Origin: DATEPR01 sp036279295
GTDB lineage: Bacteria; Actinomycetota; Actinomycetes; Mycobacteriales; Pseudonocardiaceae
Length of the DNA: 7,489 bases
Assembly: GCA_036279295.1 (NCBI GenBank)
Contig: DASUJK010000461.1
Coordinates: 1 to 7,489, forward strand
Direction of reading: 5' to 3'
Below the pieces are notes generated by a model that was not told the DNA's origin, made no database searches, and saw only the letters and a list, made by a program, of their open reading frames with translations. Shown in pieces: positions 1-4,645 of this stretch. Positions within the stretch are counted from its first letter, which is position 1. Every line of letters starts with the position of its first letter. Both the position numbers and the translations under genes were made by a program.

Positions 1-318
1 GTACTCGACGGGACCGTGCCGATGCCCAAGGGCCGGGCCAGCCGGGCGGCGGCCCTGCTGGCCCGGCAGGCGCTGGAGGACACGGCCCGGGCGCGGTGCC
101 GGTCGGCCGGATTCGACCTGGACAAGGCCACCATGCGGTCCCGGCTGATCGCCCTGCGGGCGCTGGCCGGCAGGGCCGATGCGGACGCCGCCGATATCGC
201 CTGGGCCGGGTTGAGCCGGGCCTGCCACCAACACGCCTACGAACTGGCCCCCACCACCGGAGAGGTCCGCCGTCTCATCGCCATGGTGGCGACCTTGTCA
301 CCAGGGGCCAGGCGATGA
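1..318 (+). CDS. Unrecognised protein, C-terminal part only
   Basis: The frame is open from the first base of the window to a TGA at 316-318, so the true start lies upstream. The ATG at 22 (or the one at 16) is not needed to explain it. About 105 residues are visible. They are rich in Ala and Arg and look helical and soluble, with no signal peptide or membrane segment. The best-defined stretch is near the end, with WAGLSRACHQHAYELAPT followed by a short helix, and this looks like a folded helical domain rather than random translation. GC bias at third codon positions supports real coding. I do not recognise the family and give no function. The frame converges on the hydrolase gene on the other strand. 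The last few residues (SPGARR) lie over a 12-base sequence that recurs inverted at 1339-1350, so a rearranged 3' end is possible. Confidence 0.6.
   Translation, partial: VLDGTVPMPKGRASRAAALLARQALEDTARARCRSAGFDLDKATMRSRLIALRALAGRADADAADIAWAGLSRACHQHAYELAPTTGEVRRLIAMVATLSPGARR
293..304. repeat. 12-base inverted repeat, copy 1 (partner 1339-1350)
   Basis: CCTTGTCACCAG here is the exact reverse complement of CTGGTGACAAGG at 1339-1350. The pair brackets the hydrolase gene and reaches the edge of the transposase relic. The GACAAGG core also occurs in the terminal repeats of the ISAs1 element at 6113-7489. One or two 12-base matches are expected by chance in a window this size, so the link to transposition is only suggestive. 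Confidence 0.3.
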
Positions 319-338
319 CGGCGTTGAGGACGACGGCG

Positions 339-368
339 GCGTTCGATGACCGACGGCTTGTCGAACGC
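339..368. terminator. Possible bidirectional hairpin terminator between convergent genes
   Basis: GCGTTCGA (339-346) and TCGAACGC (361-368) form a perfect 8-base stem around a 14-base loop. The hairpin lies in the short gap between the stop of the partial gene (318) and the stop of the hydrolase gene (372 on the minus strand), where a shared terminator would be expected. There is no T-run on either side. That is common in high-GC actinomycetes but leaves the call unproven. Confidence 0.4.
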
Positions 369-371
369 GCC

Positions 372-1103
372 CTAGCTCAGATGCCGGGCGAAAAACCCTG
401 CCGCGTCCTCCCCGGCGAATGCCGGGACGCCCGTGTGCCCGCCCATGTTGGCGTGCAGGCTCTTCTCCTTCGAGCCGAAGGCGTCGAAGAGGTCCAGGGC
501 GGCCTGCCTGTCGTTTCCTTCGTCGTCCCATTGCAACAGGACATGCAGCGGAATCGTGACGTGGCGGGCCTCCTCGAACATGGCGCGGGGCACGAAGCTC
601 CCGGCGAACAACCCCGCTGCCACGATGCGCGGCTCGACTACGGCCAGGCGGACGCCGATAGAGATTATTCCCCCCGAGTATCCGACCGGGCCGCCGATCT
701 CGGGCAGCGAAAGGAGGGTGTCCAGGGTGGCCTGCCATTCGGGGACGGCCTGCTCGACCAGCGGCAGGACGAGCCGGTCGATGATGTCGGCGCCGACTGG
801 CTCGCGGGCCTCCAGCGCTCGGCGCATGTCGGCGCGGGCGTCCTCGGCGGCGGTCAGCTTTGGTCGGTCACCGGCTCCGGGGAGTTCGATGGTCGCCGCA
901 GCGAAGCCGTCCGCTGCGGCGTGCCGGGCTCGGGCGGCCAGCCGGGGGTGCATCTTCTGCAGTCCGCCGGGATGGCCGAGCAGGATCAGCGGGACAGGTG
1001 TTGGCGTGGACTCGGGCGTCCACAAGACGCCCGGAATCTCACCGAGGGTGAAGTCGCGTTCGATGACCCCATCGCCCAGACGCGGTTCGGAAGTGAAGTG
1101 CAT
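372..1103 (-). CDS. Alpha/beta hydrolase, dienelactone-hydrolase-like
   Basis: This 243-residue protein is a complete small cytoplasmic alpha/beta hydrolase. The nucleophile elbow is G-Y-S-G-G at residues 141-145, making Ser143 the likely nucleophile. An upstream HPGG turn (44-47) fits the oxyanion-hole region. The WDDEGND stretch (192-198) gives the probable catalytic Asp, and His223 in GGHTG completes the triad. The length is typical of the dienelactone hydrolase/esterase group. No signal peptide is visible. It probably hydrolyses an ester or lactone, but the substrate cannot be read from the sequence. The ATG at 1103 is preceded on its own strand by a GAAAGG ribosome site about 6 bases away. 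The gene is transcribed away from the downstream cassette and seems to be an ordinary chromosomal neighbour, not part of it. Two long plus-strand frames over the same bases are shadows caused by high GC content. Confidence 0.85.
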   Translation of the reverse strand: MHFTSEPRLGDGVIERDFTLGEIPGVLWTPESTPTPVPLILLGHPGGLQKMHPRLAARARHAAADGFAAATIELPGAGDRPKLTAAEDARADMRRALEAREPVGADIIDRLVLPLVEQAVPEWQATLDTLLSLPEIGGPVGYSGGIISIGVRLAVVEPRIVAAGLFAGSFVPRAMFEEARHVTIPLHVLLQWDDEGNDRQAALDLFDAFGSKEKSLHANMGGHTGVPAFAGEDAAGFFARHLS

Positions 1104-1115
1104 GGTCGTGCCTTT

Positions 1116-1143
1116 CGGGAGTGCGCTTGGAGTGGCGCTCCCG
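1116..1143. promoter_or_regulatory. Inverted repeat upstream of the hydrolase gene
   Basis: CGGGAG (1116-1121) and CTCCCG (1138-1143) are perfect 6-base arms separated by 16 bases. They lie immediately upstream of the hydrolase ribosome site on the minus strand. The position would suit an operator or a 5'-leader hairpin. No convincing -10/-35 pair was found with it, so this is only a candidate. Confidence 0.22.
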
Positions 1144-1184
1144 GACGACCTATCGCCCGACCGTGACCCCAGGAAGGAGCACCC

Positions 1185-1244
1185 ATGTCGATACGGTCAT
1201 GGGTCTCACCTCCTCGATCTGTTGCACGGACTCTGGAAGCCTAG
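1185..1244 (+). CDS. 19-codon ORF with a strong ribosome site (leader peptide or transposase N-terminal scrap)
   Basis: An ATG at 1185 follows AGGAAGGAG (1171-1179) by 5 bases, which is a very good ribosome-binding arrangement. The frame codes for MSIRSWVSPPRSVARTLEA and stops at TAG 1242-1244. Two hairpins (1268-1291 and 1308-1339) and then the transposase relic follow on the same strand. It could be the start of the decayed transposase gene, left in place with its ribosome site, or a leader peptide. The start of the intact transposase in this window does not resemble it, so neither reading is established. Confidence 0.25.
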   Translation: MSIRSWVSPPRSVARTLEA

Positions 1245-1267
1245 CTGTTGCGGACGCCGATTGGCCA

Positions 1268-1291
1268 GTCGGAACCGTTGTGTGTTCCGAC
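1268..1291. repeat. Perfect 8-base inverted repeat (hairpin)
   Basis: GTCGGAAC (1268-1275) and GTTCCGAC (1284-1291) are exact reverse complements around the 8-base loop CGTTGTGT. In RNA this would be a stable hairpin. It begins 24 bases after the stop of the 19-codon ORF. There is no T-run, so a simple terminator is not supported. It could be a leader hairpin, a protein-binding palindrome or debris of the old element. Confidence 0.45.
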
Positions 1292-1307
1292 CCCTGCGGG
1301 CGGTTCG

Positions 1308-1339
1308 GTGTCCGGATCCGTGGGCCCGACATCGGACAC
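1308..1339. repeat. Near-perfect inverted repeat before the transposase relic
   Basis: GTGTCCGGAT (1308-1317) pairs with ATCGGACAC (1331-1339) with one bulged G and a 13-base loop. It is the second foldable element in the spacer and ends where similarity to the transposase begins. Its function is unknown. Confidence 0.35.
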
Positions 1340-1350
1340 TGGTGACAAGG
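1339..1350. repeat. 12-base inverted repeat, copy 2 (partner 293-304)
   Basis: CTGGTGACAAGG is the exact reverse complement of 293-304. It directly abuts the transposase relic and partly overlaps the point where the relic's catalytic-Asp region should be. Its significance is uncertain because a match of this length can arise by chance. Confidence 0.3.
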
Positions 1351-1467
1351 GTGCTCCGGGGCGCGTGGACCGACCAGGACGACCAGTTCACGTTGTTCTC
1401 CGCGATGGTCCACCGCCGCGGCGTCACCATCGCCCAGGTACACATTCCGGCCGACACGAACGGGACG
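1342..1467 (+). pseudogene. Relic of an ISAs1-family transposase (central fragment)
   Basis: Bases 1351-1461 encode 37 codons that match residues 141-177 of the intact transposase at 6145-7341 at 29 of 37 positions. They include VLRGAWTD, FTLFSAMVH, GVTIAQV and PADTN. The first catalytic Asp should lie just before this stretch. The DNA there reads GGTGACAAGGGTG, where Asp-Lys can be seen only out of frame with what follows, so the motif is damaged. Neither the second Asp nor the Glu region can be recognised downstream. The fragment is therefore dead. The differences show that it came from a related but distinct element rather than from the intact copy here, and it lies in the opposite orientation. 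It falls in frame with the gene that follows, which creates a misleadingly long open frame from 433 to 2820. Confidence 0.85.
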
Positions 1468-1481
1468 GCCAGCGATAGGGT

Positions 1482-1500
1482 CAGGGCCCGCCGAGCCCTG
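1482..1500. repeat. Hairpin CAGGGC/GCCCTG downstream of the relic
   Basis: CAGGGC (1482-1487) and GCCCTG (1495-1500) are perfect 6-base arms with a 7-base loop. The hexamer is also the outermost hexamer of the intact element's right terminal repeat (7484-7489). This makes 1500 a possible old element boundary, but a six-base match is weak evidence. Confidence 0.3.
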
Positions 1501-1559
1501 GGGTGTGGTCACCATGTGGCACGGGATCCACAGGTGCACAAGGCGCGGCTGATGTGTCG

Positions 1560-1584
1560 GAAGTTTTTGGAAGTCTTCAGAAGT
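1560..1584 (+). promoter_or_regulatory. Three GAAGT repeats at 10-base spacing upstream of the cassette
   Basis: GAAGT occurs at 1560-1564, 1570-1574 and 1580-1584, each copy exactly 10 bases after the last. The first two copies are preceded by G and the third by A. The array ends 3 bases before the AGGAGGG ribosome site of the DUF6361 gene. Spacing of one helical turn puts all three words on the same DNA face, as in activator or repressor arrays. The words CTTCAGAAG and GAAGTCTTC inside it are small palindromes. No binding protein is known for it, and overlap with the leader means it could also act in RNA. Confidence 0.35.
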
Positions 1585-1587
1585 GTC

Positions 1588-1594
1588 AGGAGGG
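1588..1594 (+). promoter_or_regulatory. Ribosome-binding site deciding the DUF6361 start
   Basis: AGGAGGG lies 8 bases before GTG 1603 and 11 before GTG 1606. It is the only strong site near the point where the conserved protein begins. It fixes the start here rather than at any of the far-upstream starts in the same open frame. Confidence 0.8.
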
Positions 1595-1602
1595 TTACCG
1601 CC

Positions 1603-2820
1603 GTGGTGTCAACGCTTGCATGGGTGGACACATCCGCCAAGGACCAACGGGTTATCCGGGACCTGATTGCCCAGTTCATGCAGCATGAAAGCCGCGACGA
1701 GTTGGGCATCGGCCAGGTCCGGGACGTGCTCAGCGACACTCTTTTCCCGGGCACCTCGGTTGTCCAGACCCGGGCACGCTACTTCCTCTTCGTTCCATGG
1801 ATCTTTCGACAGGGCGAGCGCAAGGGTCGGTACGGGGCCGAGCTGAGGCGATGGACCGAGGTCCGTGAGCGGCAGTTGGTGGCATCGCTGCTGAAGGTCG
1901 CCGGCGACGCCGAGGGTTTGATCGGCCGACGTGCGGGCCCGGCGGTGAAAACACTACCCTCGACGATCTACTGGTCCGGTCTGGCTCGGTACAGGATCCT
2001 GACCCGGGACGTCGCCGCTGATCAGCTACCCCGGATCAAGAATGACTATGGTGAGGCGGAGGAGTTGGCGGGAAGAGCAGGCGGAAACTGGCATCCGACC
2101 CTTCCTCCGGAGCCTGCCGAGTTTCCCAGGGACGTCGAGGACGCCTTCGATCTGACCGGAGCGGAGGCTTCATGGCTTCGGGAGCGACTCCTGACCGCCA
2201 CCCCGGGGACTCTGCTCAGCCACCTACTGTCCCAGCCGGGTCCACTCGACGCGGACTCGCCGCAACCGTGGGCCGACAGCCTGTGTGCTCGCGCTCCAGA
2301 GCCGGTGCGGGCGGTCCTGCTGCACGCACAGCTCTTCTCGCTGGCCATGCAGGGTGCCGCACTGCTGTACAACGTGCTGGTCGGGGAGTGCTACGAGCGG
2401 GCCGGCCACACGCGGGTCGTACAGCCGGCGCGGGACTACCGCGACCGGCTGGCCAATTGGCACCAGGAATGCGAGGGCAGCGTCAGTCTGCTGACCCGTT
2501 GGGATCGGGACGCGTTTTGGGACCACGTGCTGGCGGGCAACCCAGGGATCGGTGGCAGGACGAGGGAGTTCGTCGACCGGTGGCTTGACGCGGTCTGTGA
2601 CGGACGCACCGGGGCGGCGGCTGACGATGATGGGCTGCGCCTACTGATCAGCAACCGCGAGCGTCAGCAGAAGGGCGCACAGTCCCGGCTGGCCAACAGC
2701 CGGCTTCTGCGAACCTGGTCGGGGACCTCTGGCACCGCACCACTGACCTACCGCTGGTACCGGGTGCACCGCATTGTCACTGACATCCACGACGGGCTGG
2801 TGCGCGGTGCTGGCTCCTGA
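1603..2820 (+). CDS. DUF6361 family protein, first gene of the cassette
   Basis: The product has 405 residues. The N-terminus VVSTLAWVD, the ESRDELGIG stretch (29-37), and the block from LFPGTS to RARYFLFVPW (47-66) match my memory of the DUF6361 family, whose members are about 400 residues long. A second conserved-looking block is TLPSTIYWSGLARYRI (117-132). No catalytic motif, signal peptide or membrane segment is evident, and the protein should be cytoplasmic. The function of the family is not known to me. The GTG at 1603 (or 1606) is chosen because it follows AGGAGGG and because upstream codons belong to spacer DNA and a transposase relic. The 3' end overlaps the PLD gene by 14 bases, implying translational coupling and joint function. 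The family assignment is from recall and was not tested by a search. Confidence 0.82.
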   Translation: MVSTLAWVDTSAKDQRVIRDLIAQFMQHESRDELGIGQVRDVLSDTLFPGTSVVQTRARYFLFVPWIFRQGERKGRYGAELRRWTEVRERQLVASLLKVAGDAEGLIGRRAGPAVKTLPSTIYWSGLARYRILTRDVAADQLPRIKNDYGEAEELAGRAGGNWHPTLPPEPAEFPRDVEDAFDLTGAEASWLRERLLTATPGTLLSHLLSQPGPLDADSPQPWADSLCARAPEPVRAVLLHAQLFSLAMQGAALLYNVLVGECYERAGHTRVVQPARDYRDRLANWHQECEGSVSLLTRWDRDAFWDHVLAGNPGIGGRTREFVDRWLDAVCDGRTGAAADDDGLRLLISNRERQQKGAQSRLANSRLLRTWSGTSGTAPLTYRWYRVHRIVTDIHDGLVRGAGS

Positions 2821-4642
2821 CTCTCGCGCGGTGTTGCTGAACGAGTTACGACCACCGGCGGGAAGCCGACTGGACGCCGCCGTCGCGACCACGTTCACTC
2901 TTGACCTGACCGCCGCATTGCAGGCGCCACTCGCCTTCGCCGCGCACCAGATCGGCAGCGGCACGCCCGATCCGGTCGCCGCCATGGAAGCCGTGCGATC
3001 CTGCGCGGACCGGGTGGACGTGTTCTGCCAGGCAGGCCAGATTGCCATCCCCGCCCGGCATTCGGATCTGCTGGCCTTCGTCGAACCGATGGTCCACGAG
3101 GTGCGGCCCCCTCGGCCGGGACGGTTGTTCCATCCGAAGGTCTGGTTGTTGCGTTACCTCACCGACGATGGTGAGACGTCGTACCGGCTGCTGTGCCTGA
3201 CCCGCAACCTCACCAACTCGCACAGTTGGGACGCGATACTGCGACTGGACGGGGGGATCCCTGGACGACGGCCACAAGCGGTCAATCGGCCACTGTTCGA
3301 CCTGCTGAGCGCGTTACCCGGGATGTCCACGGTGGAGTTGGACGGGACCCGGTCCGAACGGATCAACCAGTTGGCCGAGGACGCCCGTCGGGTGGAGTGG
3401 GAGCTACCCGATGATGTGCACGAGTTGGCGTTCCACGTCCTCGGACAGACCAACTCGGCGCTCAGAGCGAGTTCCTTCGAGGGCTACCGACACCTGATCG
3501 TGGCGCCGTTCCTGAACGACGCGGGGATCCGGCACGTCACCACCGCCAGGCCACAGGGAACCAAGATCAGCGTGGTCTCTCGTGCTGAGCAACTCGACCG
3601 GTTGGATCCGACCAGCCTCAAGGACGTGAGTGCCCATGTGTTCGCGGTGCTTGCCGGCACCGAGGAGACTGACCTCGACCAGTCGGCGTCTACTGTGGAG
3701 CCCGATGACGTCGGGTCCACGATGGACACCCGGCGGCCGATTCTGGGTGGCCTACATGCCAAGCTCTACGTGGTCGAGCGCGACAAGCTCGCGCATGTGT
3801 TCATTGGTTCGGCCAATGCCACCGAAGCGGCGTTCAACGGCAACATCGAGTTTCTTGTTGAGATGGTCGGCGGGGCCAGCAAGTTGGGGGTATCGGCGTT
3901 CCTCGGCCCGGACGCTCCGTTCACCTCCCTGATCGAACCGTACGAGTCCGCCGGCGGCGCCGAGACCGACCCGGTCGACGAGGAACTGCGGGCACTGGAG
4001 GCCCTACTCCGCGACCTCGCCGTGATTCGATACACCGCGACGGTCAGTACCGATGGTGATGCCTACCGGATCACCCTCACCACAGCGGAGTCGCTTCGAG
4101 TGCCGGCCGGCCATCGACTCACCGCGGAGTTACTGACCCTCCCCGGTGACAGCGTGCAGCCCTCCGGTGGAGAGCCGATGGTCGCCACGTTCGGCCCGCT
4201 CGCGTTGCCAGACATCACCCCCTTCCTGGCGCTGCGGGTGACCAACCCGGGCGGCATACAGCGCGGCACCGTGGTACGGGCGACACTCGTCGGCGATCCC
4301 ACCGGCCGCCTCGACGCGGTCCTGGCCCGTCAGGTCGACACCCCGGAAAAGTTCATGAGGTTCCTGCTACTCCTGCTCGGACTGGCCGGGCCCGATCTCG
4401 GCATCACCGGAAGCAGCGCCGATCCATCGATCGGCCATGCATGGGCGATGAACCCAAACCCTGCCGGACTGTTCGAACTGGTGGTCCGGGCACTGGCCGA
4501 ACGCCCGGACGCGATCGCTGACCTGGACCGTCTGGTGACCCGGTTGAGGACCACCGAATCCGGCCGAGGTGTACTGCCGGAAGGTTTTGACACGCTGTGG
4601 TCGACCGTCACCGAAGCGCGCGCACTGCTGGAAGAGGACTGA
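2807..4642 (+). CDS. Phospholipase D superfamily protein, putative nuclease of the cassette
   Basis: The 611-residue product carries two PLD half-sites. The first is HPK (H109, K111) followed by TRNLT with N134 and SWD (140-142). The second is HAK (H317, K319) followed by GSANAT (334-339) with the trailing N346 and E348. Together these can make the two-His active site through a covalent phospho-histidine. The Asp of the classical HxKxxxxD motif is Arg116 in the first site and Glu324 in the second, which is common in nuclease-like rather than lipase members. The C-terminal third (from about residue 395) has no recognised fold. There is no signal peptide, which argues for a nucleic-acid substrate inside the cell. 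GTG 2807 is preferred over TTG 2774 because the family-like sequence (PDSRAVLLNELRPP) begins there. It has only a weak ribosome site and overlaps the previous gene, so it is probably translated by coupling. The helicase gene follows after 3 bases. Confidence 0.85.
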   Translation: MLAPDSRAVLLNELRPPAGSRLDAAVATTFTLDLTAALQAPLAFAAHQIGSGTPDPVAAMEAVRSCADRVDVFCQAGQIAIPARHSDLLAFVEPMVHEVRPPRPGRLFHPKVWLLRYLTDDGETSYRLLCLTRNLTNSHSWDAILRLDGGIPGRRPQAVNRPLFDLLSALPGMSTVELDGTRSERINQLAEDARRVEWELPDDVHELAFHVLGQTNSALRASSFEGYRHLIVAPFLNDAGIRHVTTARPQGTKISVVSRAEQLDRLDPTSLKDVSAHVFAVLAGTEETDLDQSASTVEPDDVGSTMDTRRPILGGLHAKLYVVERDKLAHVFIGSANATEAAFNGNIEFLVEMVGGASKLGVSAFLGPDAPFTSLIEPYESAGGAETDPVDEELRALEALLRDLAVIRYTATVSTDGDAYRITLTTAESLRVPAGHRLTAELLTLPGDSVQPSGGEPMVATFGPLALPDITPFLALRVTNPGGIQRGTVVRATLVGDPTGRLDAVLARQVDTPEKFMRFLLLLLGLAGPDLGITGSSADPSIGHAWAMNPNPAGLFELVVRALAERPDAIADLDRLVTRLRTTESGRGVLPEGFDTLWSTVTEARALLEED

Positions 4643-4645
4643 GAT

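Noticed and set aside
96..1166. Plus-strand 356-codon frame over the hydrolase
   Set aside because: It is a low-complexity Arg/Gly-rich translation with no motif, opposite a gene with a full catalytic triad. It is a GC-driven shadow.
1451..1481. Promoter CCGACA-N19-TAGGGT for the cassette
   Set aside because: The -10 fits a loose actinobacterial TANNNT pattern, but the -35 is poor, the spacing is long, and it overlaps the transposase relic.
1268..1584. CRISPR array or tandem repeat locus
   Set aside because: The repeats are short hairpins and five-base words without uniform repeat units or spacers.
433..1602. A single 795-codon plus-strand gene from 433 to 2820
   Set aside because: Its first 390 codons run antisense to a convincing hydrolase, then through spacer and a transposase relic. 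Only the part from GTG 1603, after AGGAGGG, looks like a protein family.
2774..2806. TTG start for the PLD protein, adding 11 residues
   Set aside because: The added residues overlap the previous gene and do not look like the family N-terminus. GTG 2807 fits better.
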